From Gilvirhabdus luticola (GTDB lineage: Bacteria > Bacteroidota > Bacteroidia > Flavobacteriales > Flavobacteriaceae), in the NCBI RefSeq assembly GCF_032583975.1, contig NZ_JAWHTF010000001.1: a stretch of DNA of 64,000 nucleotides; one strand, written 5' to 3'. Numbering within the stretch: position 1 is the first letter of the stretch; each line of letters starts with the position of its first letter. The notes under the pieces were generated by a model. That model was not told where the DNA came from and did not search any database. It saw only the letters and a list, made by a program, of their open reading frames with translations. This document shows, piece by piece, positions 1 to 8,517 of the stretch. The position numbers and the translations under genes were made by a program.

Positions 1-249
1 TTCTCCTGAAGCGATATTAATTCCTTTATTCATTGCATCATAAATACCTCTGTCGGGTTCACTTATATATTTACTAACAGATTTATTTTTCTTTATAATA
101 TCTAAAGTCCCATCGCTTGAGTTTCCATCAATAATTATATGCTCAATGTTTTTATATGTTTGGTGTTTTATACTATTAATTGTTTGTTGTATATGTTGCT
201 CTCCATTATAAACAACCGTAATAATGCTAATTAAAGGCGTTTGCTTCAT
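1..249 (-). CDS. Glycosyltransferase family 2, N-terminal part (cut by window edge)
   Basis: The 83 visible residues are the nucleotide-sugar-binding start of a GT-A fold, family 2 glycosyltransferase. The TVVYNG strand-loop lies at residues 11-16, IIIDGNSSDGT at 38-48 with the first Asp of the donor site, and SEPDRGIYDAMNKG at 63-76, a signature of WcaA-like enzymes that add sugars to a lipid-linked repeat unit. The catalytic half is outside the window. Its ATG overlaps the TGA of the polymerase-like gene in an ATGA arrangement, so the two are probably co-translated. It presumably acts at the cytoplasmic face of the inner membrane; donor and acceptor cannot be told. Confidence 0.9.
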   Translation of the reverse strand, partial: MKQTPLISIITVVYNGEQHIQQTINSIKHQTYKNIEHIIIDGNSSDGTLDIIKKNKSVSKYISEPDRGIYDAMNKGINIASGE

Positions 250-1478
250 CTAAATAAGAATCTTTTTTGAATGTCTTCATCTGTCATTTTTCTGTTGTTC
301 TTGTTCAATACAGTTCCAATAGCAAACCAAAGAATTATAAACGTTGGTGTGAAAGCAGGTCTGAAAGATATTAAGCTTAATATTGTCATGATTAGAATAA
401 ACAGCCCCAGCCTTTTAATGAATTTACTATTCGATTTAAAAATAGCCAAATATGCTGAATTTATCATTAAAGTTACCGTGAGTAAAAAAAGAACAAAGCC
501 TCCTTTTAAAATCATTTGTAAATACCCAACTTCAATTGTTATTCTATCCGAAGCATCTCCCCACCATTCTAGATTTAGATAATTAGTGATGTAGTTTTTG
601 GTGTGTTCCATAAAAGGGCTGAAATAGGTTCCTAGAGACCCTTTCCCAAAAATAGTTTCAGCATTACTTAAATCATCAAATAATTCGTTAAATAAAAAGG
701 TTCTTGAATCTTGAAATTCAACTATATTATTAGCCATTCGGTTTATATTTTCATAGCCATAGGTGAAGACTAAAATCAGCAAAATTACAAAACTAAAGAT
801 GATGTATTTCAAAAAAACTCTTTTAATTTTTATATGTTTTAGTCTCTCGATTATTAAAAAAAATAGCACTAAAAATAAAAAAAGAAATTCTATTCTTTGT
901 TTTAAATTAATTGCTAAAAGAATATAGATAGTTAATGCAATAATAATAATAATTCGATTTGTTAATTTAAACCTATATACTCCTAGTAAAAAAATAAAGT
1001 TAATGGGTCTTAAAAGCCAAGTCCATTCGGTTGGAGATTTCCCTTCTACAGGAAAAAAGGCATAGGCAAATATCATTACCATAAACATAAAAAAAATAGC
1101 TCCAACAATTACGTTCCAGTTTTCAACTTTTTGACCTAAAATAATTAATACAGGGACGAACCATGAAAAAGCCATATAAACATTGCCAAAGTTAGTGAGC
1201 CAATCTTGAAGGTTTAATGAAAAACTTCTTACAACCACAATTACACTCCAAAAAAGAAGTAAGTAAAAAATTATTCTAGTAGTTTTAGGTATACTTAAAA
1301 GATTTTTTCTATTGATATAACATAAGAATAGTATAATTACAACAGAAGTTAATAAAAAGGATGTAATTACTATATTCTCAATATTAAATCCATCTGGTCG
1401 AAATAAAAAAAGCAAGGCGACATATATGACATTGGCATATATCGCTAACTTTAATAATTCTTTTTGGGTAATAAACAT
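246..1478 (-). CDS. Wzy-like O-antigen/exopolysaccharide polymerase
   Basis: A very hydrophobic protein of about 410 residues with ten or more predicted membrane segments and one larger polar loop in the C-terminal half (around residues 245-320) carrying FGKGSLGTYFSP and an E-x-GYLQMILKGG stretch. This architecture, with the context, fits the Wzy polymerases that join lipid-linked repeat units in the periplasm; these are too divergent for a sure call on sequence alone. The ATG at 1478 gives a normal N-terminus 12 bp after the sulfotransferase stop. A TTG at 1493 overlapping that stop (TTGA) would add five residues and cannot be excluded. Flippase, sulfotransferase and glycosyltransferase neighbours support the role. 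An O-antigen ligase is the alternative. Confidence 0.75.
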   Translation of the reverse strand: MFITQKELLKLAIYANVIYVALLFLFRPDGFNIENIVITSFLLTSVVIILFLCYINRKNLLSIPKTTRIIFYLLLFWSVIVVVRSFSLNLQDWLTNFGNVYMAFSWFVPVLIILGQKVENWNVIVGAIFFMFMVMIFAYAFFPVEGKSPTEWTWLLRPINFIFLLGVYRFKLTNRIIIIIALTIYILLAINLKQRIEFLFLFLVLFFLIIERLKHIKIKRVFLKYIIFSFVILLILVFTYGYENINRMANNIVEFQDSRTFLFNELFDDLSNAETIFGKGSLGTYFSPFMEHTKNYITNYLNLEWWGDASDRITIEVGYLQMILKGGFVLFLLTVTLMINSAYLAIFKSNSKFIKRLGLFILIMTILSLISFRPAFTPTFIILWFAIGTVLNKNNRKMTDEDIQKRFLFR

Positions 1479-1489
1479 CCTATATAATC

Positions 1490-2458
1490 TCAAGAAAGAG
1501 GTCTTTTTTTAATCCATGAAAATTCTTTGACAAAAAATAAATTCAAATTAAATTTTCTAATTATATATCCAACTATGTAATCAAACAAATCCATAAAAAA
1601 CTTGCTATTTTGTTTACTGTTTAATGCATTAATCTCACATATAATTTCTTTTTGATTGTATCCTTGTAATTCCAAATCTTCTGATCTGATTTTTTTAATT
1701 AAAGAAATTGCGAATTTCTTTCTAATCTTTGAATTAAAAGTTGTTTTCCATTTTCCAAGGCCATTAGAAGAAATTTCTGAATACGAACTTGGTCCCAAAA
1801 AATCGCCAAGAGATCCTTTTGTGTTTTGGGAGTTAAACAGCTTTAAAGATTCTTTATTAAAATCTATATTTAGATAATTTGAGACTTTATCTAATTCTTC
1901 TAATGGATTTAAAATAAAATCTTCGTATTTGATAGAAATACTTATTCCCATGTATTTAGAATAACCTTGACTCAACATTTTGGTTCCATCAACAATATCA
2001 TTATAGTTCGCATATTGCTTTCTAAATCTCCCTTTGCCCCAAGTGTTAATTATAGATGCAAAAACATGAATTGGATTCCTGAATAAAAAAATGAATTTAG
2101 CTTTTGGAAAGAGTTTGACGATTTCATCAATGATTAAATAATAACGTGGTGTTTTGTCTAAAAAATATTGTTCATTATTTTGGCATTGTTTTGAATACAG
2201 GTCTAACATAAATTGTCTTAATGAATCAAAGTAATCTTCTTCTTTATTAGGAAGGTTATTAATAAAATCCATATTCCCTTTATGTGCTGTAAGACTAGAG
2301 TAATCTGAAAGGGTTCCTTCTTTTCGTAAAATGTAGATTTGTGGTAATAGGATCCATGGTTCTGAAACACTACAAATTTGAGGGTTGGACATTAAGACCC
2401 TTTGCAATAATGTTGAACCAGACCGCGGCAAAGAAAAAATAAATATTGGTGTTTCCAA
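1490..2458 (-). CDS. PAPS-dependent sulfotransferase (carbohydrate type)
   Basis: Transfers sulfate from 3'-phosphoadenosine 5'-phosphosulfate to an acceptor, here probably a sugar hydroxyl in the polysaccharide repeat. The 5'-phosphosulfate loop is at the very N-terminus (LPRSGSTLLQ, residues 10-19) and the 3'-phosphate-binding segment is FIFLFRNPIHVFASI near residue 125; KYEDFILNP follows further on. The 322 residues match the Sulfotransfer_3-type family. No signal peptide or membrane segment is seen, so it should act in the cytoplasm before export. The start must be the TTG at 2458, because the loop begins only ten codons later and a stop lies just upstream with no ATG between. It sits between flippase and polymerase, with the PAPS-making genes about 3 kb upstream. 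Confidence 0.88.
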   Translation of the reverse strand: METPIFIFSLPRSGSTLLQRVLMSNPQICSVSEPWILLPQIYILRKEGTLSDYSSLTAHKGNMDFINNLPNKEEDYFDSLRQFMLDLYSKQCQNNEQYFLDKTPRYYLIIDEIVKLFPKAKFIFLFRNPIHVFASIINTWGKGRFRKQYANYNDIVDGTKMLSQGYSKYMGISISIKYEDFILNPLEELDKVSNYLNIDFNKESLKLFNSQNTKGSLGDFLGPSSYSEISSNGLGKWKTTFNSKIRKKFAISLIKKIRSEDLELQGYNQKEIICEINALNSKQNSKFFMDLFDYIVGYIIRKFNLNLFFVKEFSWIKKRPLS

Positions 2459-2466
2459 ATTTGCTT

Positions 2467-3792
2467 TTATTTAGATAAAAATGGAATATAAATAGTCCAA
2501 AATCCTAGTCTTTTTTTTATCAAAAAAACCAATGTAACATTCCAAAAAATCATTGCAACAGAACTGGCGATTGCAGCACCATTATAACTATAGTCCGGAA
2601 TTAAAATAAAGTTTAGACCAAGATTAATTAAAAATGCTAGTATTATTACATTTTGATACGTTCTTTGTTGATCTGTCATTTGCATAATATATCCAACCGA
2701 ACCAGATATGGCATTTATAAACCTTGAAATGCACAAATATACTAAAGCCAAATACCCTACTACAAATTCATCACCTAAAAAAGACAAAATCTTTTTTGAA
2801 AAAACAATTAACACAAATAAAACTGGAGCTGTAAGTAGAAATATCATTTTTGTTGACTTTTTTACGGTTTCCTTTAACCCGTTCATGTCGTTTTTGGAAA
2901 AAAATTCTACAAACTTAGGCGTAGCTATTGCATTGATGGCTATTAGGGTAATTCCAGATAACGCAGCTAGTTTTAATGACGAATTATAAATTCCAATATC
3001 TTTAGTAGTCTTGAAAAAAGACAACATGAGAATATCTGACCAGCCCATTAAGAGGGCAAAAGAACTTGAAAGTAGCATTGGCACAGAGATATTGACTATT
3101 TTTCTGTAACTGTAAATGTTTTTTCTTAATATAAGTGTGTTTTGTTTTCTCCATAAGGTAAACACGACTAATAAAATTGCAAAAAACAAAGCGATACAAA
3201 TAGAATAGAAGTATAGCTTAAAAATATTAAATTCTATTTCCTTCCAATGGAAAATAACAAGTAGTATTAAAAATAAAATGTTTATTAATGTTGTTTGAAA
3301 GAGCATAAACAACATAGGTTTCTTTAAAGCTTGAAATATGGCCGAAATAATGACTAAAACAGTCATAGGGAAAATCGCATAACCAACAATTATTAAATAT
3401 GGTTCTATTTCTTTTTGATTTAAAACTTCTTTGGCCAATACTTCAGAAAAAGCATTTATAGCAAAAATGACAACCAATGATAAAATTGCTGAAATAAAAA
3501 GTGATTTAAATAAAACTGTGATAATCTGTTTCTTGTCATTAAAAGTGTTCAGTTCAGTTATAATTCGTACCAATGAATTATCAAATCCAAACTTTGGTAA
3601 TAAAATCGTTATGCTTAAAATAGTAAAGCACAACGAATATATTCCCCACTCTTCAGCGCCATAGTTGGTTGTTATAAAGATCATAGCCAAATAGCCAAAG
3701 GCCATTCCTAATAGTCTTACTATTAAAGAAATTGAGCTTCCCTTAAGAAGCTCAATGAAGTTTTTGTCCTTATCTTTAAAAAAACTAATCAA
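2467..3792 (-). CDS. Wzx-type flippase, polysaccharide biosynthesis family (MOP superfamily)
   Basis: A 441-residue membrane protein with about 12-14 hydrophobic segments and a short polar N-terminus followed by the family-typical start KGSSISLIVRLLGMAFGYLAM. Members of the polysaccharide-transport branch of the MOP/MATE superfamily flip undecaprenyl-linked repeat units across the inner membrane. It lies directly before the sulfotransferase and the polymerase-like gene, which is the expected setting. The start is a TTG: the previous stop is in the same frame 12 bp upstream and no ATG or GTG lies between; the first internal Met is inside membrane segment one. The substrate cannot be deduced. 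Confidence 0.88.
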   Translation of the reverse strand: MISFFKDKDKNFIELLKGSSISLIVRLLGMAFGYLAMIFITTNYGAEEWGIYSLCFTILSITILLPKFGFDNSLVRIITELNTFNDKKQIITVLFKSLFISAILSLVVIFAINAFSEVLAKEVLNQKEIEPYLIIVGYAIFPMTVLVIISAIFQALKKPMLFMLFQTTLINILFLILLVIFHWKEIEFNIFKLYFYSICIALFFAILLVVFTLWRKQNTLILRKNIYSYRKIVNISVPMLLSSSFALLMGWSDILMLSFFKTTKDIGIYNSSLKLAALSGITLIAINAIATPKFVEFFSKNDMNGLKETVKKSTKMIFLLTAPVLFVLIVFSKKILSFLGDEFVVGYLALVYLCISRFINAISGSVGYIMQMTDQQRTYQNVIILAFLINLGLNFILIPDYSYNGAAIASSVAMIFWNVTLVFLIKKRLGFWTIYIPFLSK

Positions 3793-3804
3793 TGCAAAAT
3801 CTGT

Positions 3805-4353
3805 TTAATTTAAATCTTGAAAGCTATCCAAAATCTTTGGTCTAACAAATATAATTGGGTTATGTCTATTATCCACAGATTTAGTAGTTAAAGTGTTTGT
3901 TTCAGAGTTATACTCTACATACTTATTCATCGTGAAGTACTGTAATAAATTTCCTTTTGTAATTACATGCTCCAAGTCACCATACGAAATAGTTATACTA
4001 TTAATTTGAACTTCTTTTTCCTTTTTTGTGCCCAATGCCAAAAACATTTGTCTGTCGGGTTTTATACCTTCTGGAAATTCAAAATGTAATACTTTTTCTG
4101 TTTCATTGGAATTCAATTTACTCTTTATAGATATATTCATAAACTGGCTGTTGTTCAAAAAAATATCATTTAAAAATAAGGAGAAGTCATCAGGTTCTGA
4201 TGTTTTTAAATCTATTTCAAAAATCAATTTGTTGGTATTACTGGTTTCCTCTTCTATGTTCTGGGCAGTAGGTATTTCGGTTTTATTATTATCCTTACAA
4301 GACAGCGAAAGTAAAATTAACAATACTACGAATACTTTAAGTTTTAATTTCAT
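3805..4353 (-). CDS. Hypothetical lipoprotein in the polysaccharide locus
   Basis: I do not recognise this 182-residue protein. It starts with a basic stretch and hydrophobic core ending in the lipobox LSLSC (Cys about residue 19), so it should be a lipoprotein. The mature part is polar, with a Glu/Asn/Thr-rich linker (residues 20-45) followed by alternating polar and apolar residues suggesting a beta-sandwich. It is first in a run with flippase, sulfotransferase and polymerase (12 bp to the flippase), so co-expression is likely. A role in assembly or anchoring of the polymer is only a guess from position. No catalytic motif was seen. Confidence 0.7.
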   Translation of the reverse strand: MKLKLKVFVVLLILLSLSCKDNNKTEIPTAQNIEEETSNTNKLIFEIDLKTSEPDDFSLFLNDIFLNNSQFMNISIKSKLNSNETEKVLHFEFPEGIKPDRQMFLALGTKKEKEVQINSITISYGDLEHVITKGNLLQYFTMNKYVEYNSETNTLTTKSVDNRHNPIIFVRPKILDSFQDLN

Positions 4354-4500
4354 TTATATTATTATTAAAAATTATATGGGAGTTTTTTTTACAACTTTAA
4401 TTGAGCCCAAATTTAGGAAAATTTTACGTTAATTTGTCGAAGTTTTCTTAATGAAGTAAAATGAAACTGTTGTTTAGAAAATATTGCTAAAAATGAAGAA

Positions 4501-5229
4501 ATGAAAATACTAAATCTTGGTTGTGGGACGAAAACAAGTATAAAGCCGGAAGTAACTAATATTGACTGGTCTATCTATTTACGCCTAAAAAGAAACTGGC
4601 TATTAAGACATATTGTTCCGCTTTTTGTTAAAGGAATCCGTTTAGAACGATTTAAACAACTGGGCAATAATATTATGGTTCATAATCTTGCTAAAGGAAT
4701 TCCTTTTGAGTCAAATTCAATAGATGTTGTTTATCATTCACACTTACTTGAACATCTCGATCAAGATGTGGCTAAACAATTTTTATTAGAAATTAAACGG
4801 GTACTCAAACCTAATGGTATTTTACGAATAGTAGTTCCCGATATGGAAAAAGTGTGTAGAGATTACGTCTCGCACATTGAGGTTTCGGAAAAAAATGATG
4901 TTGAAGCTCAAAAGCACAACCAATATATTTCAGCAATAATAGAGCAATCTGTAAGAAGGGAGTCGTATGGTGTTAGCCAACAAAAGCCATTTAGAAGGTA
5001 TCTTGAAAACCTTCTTTTGGGAGATGCTAGACGAAGAGGAGAAACCCATCAATGGATGTATGATAGAATTAGCTTAAGTACATTATTAATCAATTTTGGA
5101 TTCAAAGAACCACAAACCCAGAAATATAATTCTAGTACCATTACTAATTGGAATAATTATGGTCTTGATTTTGACCAAAATGGTAATGAATATAAACCAA
5201 ATTCACTTTATATAGAGGCAAAAGCTTAA
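4501..5229 (+). CDS. SAM-dependent methyltransferase (type 11)
   Basis: A 242-residue class I methyltransferase. The SAM-binding loop LNLGCGT is at residues 4-10, the acidic residue after strand two lies in the TNIDWS segment, and the post-II region reads VYHSHLLEHLDQD, followed by LKPNGILRIVVPDME, all typical of Methyltransf_11 proteins in polysaccharide loci. The C-terminal half is a lineage-specific extension containing ETHQWMYDRISLSTLL. It is the only plus-strand gene in the first 20 kb, transcribed alone between the lipoprotein gene (divergent) and cysN (convergent). It may O-methylate a sugar or lipid carrier, but the substrate is unknown. Confidence 0.82.
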   Translation: MKILNLGCGTKTSIKPEVTNIDWSIYLRLKRNWLLRHIVPLFVKGIRLERFKQLGNNIMVHNLAKGIPFESNSIDVVYHSHLLEHLDQDVAKQFLLEIKRVLKPNGILRIVVPDMEKVCRDYVSHIEVSEKNDVEAQKHNQYISAIIEQSVRRESYGVSQQKPFRRYLENLLLGDARRRGETHQWMYDRISLSTLLINFGFKEPQTQKYNSSTITNWNNYGLDFDQNGNEYKPNSLYIEAKA

Positions 5230-5262
5230 AGCCTGTATAACTAGGGTTGCTTTGTATACTAA

Positions 5263-6516
5263 CTAAACTATCATCCCAGCAGCAACAGTTTCGTTGGTTG
5301 AATCATCAACTAGTATAATGCTTCCTGTGGTTCTGTTTTCGCGATATTCATCAACCATTAAAGGCTTTGTGGTTCTTATTTTTACTTTAGAAATGTCGTT
5401 CATATTTAAATCTTTATCATCAGTAATTCTTTCTAAAGTATTGATGTCTATCTTATGTATAATTTCTTTAATCATTGCGGTTTGGTCATTCGAAGTGTGC
5501 TTAATTGTGTATTTAGCTCTTGGTTTAGCAGGATTGTTATTTAACCAGCACAACATAACGTCTATGTCTTGTAATGCTCTTGGTTTATTGTTTGATCTCA
5601 CAATCATATCGCCTCGACTTACGTCAATATCGTCTTCAAGAGTTATAGATACGGACATTGGTGCATAGACTTCTTCTAAAGGTCCATCAAAAGTGTCAAT
5701 AGACTTAATTTTGGATGTAAAGCCCGAAGGCATAACCGTAACTTCTTGACCTACTCTAAAAATGCCTCCAGCAACTCGTCCTGCGTAACCTCTATAATCA
5801 ATAAATCCTTCTCGCTGCGGACGTAATACGGTTTGTACAGGAAAACGAGAATCTACCTTATTAATATCGCTACTTATATGCATCGTCTCTAAAGTATGCA
5901 ACATTGGTGCTCCTTGATACCATGGCATGTTTTCTGAACGATTAACAACATTATCGCCCAATAATGCACTCATAGGAATAAAACGCACATCTGTAACCAA
6001 CATTTTTGAAGAAATTTCTTCAAATTGAGTCACAATAGTATTAAAAACGTCTTCAGAAAAATTGACTAAATCCATTTTGTTAATACACACAATAATGTGT
6101 GGTATTTGCAATAAAGAGGCAATAAAGGCATGTCTTTTAGTTTGCTCTATAACCCCATGACGCGCATCAATTAAAATAGTTGCCACATTTGCAGTTGATG
6201 CTCCAGTGACCATGTTGCGTGTATATTGTATATGACCAGGCGTATCAGCTATAATAAATTTTCGTTTAGGTGTTGTAAAATATCTGTAGGCAACATCAAT
6301 AGTAATACCTTGCTCTCTTTCATCTCTTAAACCGTCTGTAAATAATGCCAAATCTACACCGTCATGACCTTTCTTTTTACTTGTGTTTTCGATGGCTTCT
6401 AATTGATCTTCAAAAATTGATTTTGAATCGTAGAGTAATCGTCCAATTAAAGTACTCTTACCATCATCCACACTTCCCGCGGTTGTAAATCGTAATAATT
6501 GATTGTTATCTAACAT
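5263..6516 (-). CDS. cysN: Sulfate adenylyltransferase subunit 1 (GTPase)
   Basis: With CysD it activates sulfate with ATP to adenylyl sulfate, coupling GTP hydrolysis to drive the unfavourable step. An EF-Tu-like G domain shows P-loop GSVDDGKST (14-22), DTPGH (91-95) and NKMD (146-149); two beta-barrel domains follow. At 417 residues it is the short form without a fused APS kinase, consistent with a separate cysC here. It is last in the run cysQ-DUF2061-cysC-cysD-cysN, 35 bp after cysD. No cysH, cysI or cysJ is in the window, which points to PAPS made for sulfation rather than only for reduction. Confidence 0.95.
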   Translation of the reverse strand: MLDNNQLLRFTTAGSVDDGKSTLIGRLLYDSKSIFEDQLEAIENTSKKKGHDGVDLALFTDGLRDEREQGITIDVAYRYFTTPKRKFIIADTPGHIQYTRNMVTGASTANVATILIDARHGVIEQTKRHAFIASLLQIPHIIVCINKMDLVNFSEDVFNTIVTQFEEISSKMLVTDVRFIPMSALLGDNVVNRSENMPWYQGAPMLHTLETMHISSDINKVDSRFPVQTVLRPQREGFIDYRGYAGRVAGGIFRVGQEVTVMPSGFTSKIKSIDTFDGPLEEVYAPMSVSITLEDDIDVSRGDMIVRSNNKPRALQDIDVMLCWLNNNPAKPRAKYTIKHTSNDQTAMIKEIIHKIDINTLERITDDKDLNMNDISKVKIRTTKPLMVDEYRENRTTGSIILVDDSTNETVAAGMIV

Positions 6517-6551
6517 GTTTTATTATATGTTTTTCGAATTAAAACTTTTGA

Positions 6552-7457
6552 TTAAAAGTATCCTTGACGCTTTCTGTCTTCCATAGCGGATTCAGAACGC
6601 TTATCATCACTTCTATTGCCGCGTTCTGTTTGACGCATTCCTGCAACTTCATTCGCTATTTTTTCCAAGGTATCTGCATCAGATTCTACTCCTCCTGTAA
6701 TAGTAATATCTCCTAATGTTCTAAATCGTATCTTTTTAGTGACGATTTCTTCATGGTCTTCTAGAATTAGAAATTCTGAATTTGGTATCCAAGAGTTTTG
6801 CCTCCATACCACTTCTCTCTCATGAGCAAAATATAATGATGGAATGTCAATATTTTCTCTTTTAATATAATTCCAAATATCCATTTCGGTCCAGTTACTT
6901 ATTGGAAAAGCCCTAAAATGTTCGCCTTGAAAATGTTTTCCATTGAAAATATTCCAAAGTTCAGGCCGCTGATTTTTAGGATCCCATTGACCAAAATCAT
7001 CTCTATGAGAAAAGAACCGTTCTTTGGCTCTAGCTTTTTCTTCGTCTCGCCTTCCACCGCCAATAGCACAATCTATATTATTTGACTCAATAGCATCTAA
7101 TAAAGTTGTTGTTTGGAGAGCATTTCTAGTGGCGTTTTTTCCCTTTTCTTCCGCTACTCTACCATCATCAATAGATTCTTGTACAGATCCAACAATAAGT
7201 TGAGCTCCCAATTCTTTAATAATATTATCCCTAAAAGCAATGGTTTCAGGAAAATTATGCCCAGTATCTACATGCATTAAAGGAAAAGGTATCTTCGAAG
7301 GATAAAATGCTTTTTTTGCTAAATGAGTTACAACTATAGAATCCTTACCTCCAGAAAACAATATTACTGGATTTTGGAATTGAGCCCATACTTCTCGCAA
7401 AATATAAATTGCTTCGCTTTCTAATTCGTCTAAATAGTTTAAAAAATACTTACTCAT
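6552..7457 (-). CDS. cysD: Sulfate adenylyltransferase subunit 2
   Basis: Catalytic ATP-pyrophosphatase-type subunit that forms adenylyl sulfate with CysN. The PP-loop SGGKDS lies at residues 35-40, followed by HVDTGHNFPET and the CAIGGGRRDEEKARAKER segment characteristic of CysD, and the family-typical C-terminus ending in a Lys/Arg-rich tail with GYF. Length 301 residues is normal for CysD (about 300). It starts 2 bp downstream of the cysC stop, so the two are translationally close. Cytoplasmic. Confidence 0.96.
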   Translation of the reverse strand: MSKYFLNYLDELESEAIYILREVWAQFQNPVILFSGGKDSIVVTHLAKKAFYPSKIPFPLMHVDTGHNFPETIAFRDNIIKELGAQLIVGSVQESIDDGRVAEEKGKNATRNALQTTTLLDAIESNNIDCAIGGGRRDEEKARAKERFFSHRDDFGQWDPKNQRPELWNIFNGKHFQGEHFRAFPISNWTEMDIWNYIKRENIDIPSLYFAHEREVVWRQNSWIPNSEFLILEDHEEIVTKKIRFRTLGDITITGGVESDADTLEKIANEVAGMRQTERGNRSDDKRSESAMEDRKRQGYF

Positions 7458-7459
7458 TT

Positions 7460-8053
7460 TTAGAGTTTTAATTTTTCAGATATATAATCTGTAATTTTAT
7501 TGGCAGCCGACTCAACAGATTCGACTTCTGTTTTAATTTCAATATCTGGATGTGTAGGTGCTTCATAGGGTGCAGAAATTCCTGTCATGTTCTTAATTTC
7601 TCCTGCTCTAACTTTCTTGTAAAGCCCTTTTACATCTCGTCGTTCACATTCTTCAACACTAGTGTTTACAAATATTTCGACAAAATTAACATCTTTGACG
7701 ATACTTTTAATGTTTTCCCTATCTTTTTTATAGGGTGATACAAAAGCAGCTAGAACTACTAACCCTGCATCTATCATAAGAGCAGCAATCTCTGCTATTC
7801 TACGTATGTTTTCTGTTCTATCTTCAGGAGAAAAAGTAAGGTCGCTATTAATACCCTTTCTTATATTGTCCCCATCCAACGTATATGTTTTTATTCCTTT
7901 TTCGTGAAGCCTTTGTTCAACAACATTAGCGATTGTAGATTTCCCAGAACCCGAAAGCCCTGTAAACCATAATAAAAACGAATTGTGGTTATTTGACTTT
8001 TTTCGGTCATTTTTTGAAATCTGATATGTATGCGGAATTATGTTCTCTTTCAT
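7460..8053 (-). CDS. cysC: Adenylyl-sulfate kinase
   Basis: Phosphorylates adenylyl sulfate on the 3' position to make PAPS, the donor used by sulfotransferases. Walker A is GLSGSGKS at residues 32-39; the segment YTLDGDNIRKGINSDLTFSPEDR is the APS-binding signature, and EIFVNTSVEECERRD the lid-region motif. The length of 197 residues is that of a stand-alone CysC. It lies 8 bp after the DUF2061 gene and directly before cysD. A free-standing PAPS-forming kinase next to cysQ and a sulfotransferase locus fits polysaccharide sulfation. Confidence 0.96.
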   Translation of the reverse strand: MKENIIPHTYQISKNDRKKSNNHNSFLLWFTGLSGSGKSTIANVVEQRLHEKGIKTYTLDGDNIRKGINSDLTFSPEDRTENIRRIAEIAALMIDAGLVVLAAFVSPYKKDRENIKSIVKDVNFVEIFVNTSVEECERRDVKGLYKKVRAGEIKNMTGISAPYEAPTHPDIEIKTEVESVESAANKITDYISEKLKL

Positions 8054-8061
8054 TTGACAGT

Positions 8062-8517
8062 TTAATGTTCTGAAAAAATATTTCTAATCTTTCCTAGTGG
8101 AATTTTTAACCACAATCTTTCGTGAAAATAATAAAGTACAAATTTCGTAAATAATTCTATTAAGGCAATATATAAAGCTATTTCATCAAAAGCATTAAGA
8201 ATTGTTCCAGAAATAATAAAAGTCATAGTTGTTGCTATTACTCTCCAAGAAATAGTTTTTAAAAGTGTTTTTCTTGCTGAAAGTTTTCCCTCTTTTAAAG
8301 CTTTTTGCCATACTCTCTCATGAATGTAATACACAATAAGCTTTATTAAAAACTCTGCTACACCAATTTTTATAGCATCGTCTATACTACAATTCCCTGA
8401 TAAACAGGTAATGAATAAGACTATTAAAATTGTATCTAAAGTAGCAACTATACGCCATGAAATGCCTTTTATAATACTACGCAAATGAGACTCTTTTTTG
8501 TATTCCGTCATAGACAT
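8062..8517 (-). CDS. Tandem DUF2061 membrane protein of the sulfation cluster
   Basis: A 151-residue protein made of two copies of the same unit. The first has SIIKGISWRIVAT and EFLIKLIVYYIHERVWQK, the second TLLKTISWRVIATTMTF and ELFTKFVLYYFHERLWLK, so it arose by internal duplication of a DUF2061 domain. Each unit has one or two hydrophobic helices, giving about four membrane segments in total. DUF2061 genes are commonly found beside cysC, cysN or cysQ, but their function is not established; sulfate or nucleotide movement is speculative. The ATG overlaps the cysQ stop by one base (TAATG), so it is translationally coupled to cysQ. Confidence 0.82.
   Translation of the reverse strand: MSMTEYKKESHLRSIIKGISWRIVATLDTILIVLFITCLSGNCSIDDAIKIGVAEFLIKLIVYYIHERVWQKALKEGKLSARKTLLKTISWRVIATTMTFIISGTILNAFDEIALYIALIELFTKFVLYYFHERLWLKIPLGKIRNIFSEH

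Noticed and set aside
271..582. Plus-strand open frame of about 100 codons
   Set aside because: Antisense of the polymerase-like gene; no recognisable features.
3869..3877. TTATCCACA, a perfect DnaA box
   Set aside because: Single and inside the lipoprotein coding region; expected by chance in low-GC DNA.
5230..5262. A terminator between the methyltransferase gene and cysN
   Set aside because: Only weak, short complementarity and no T-tract.
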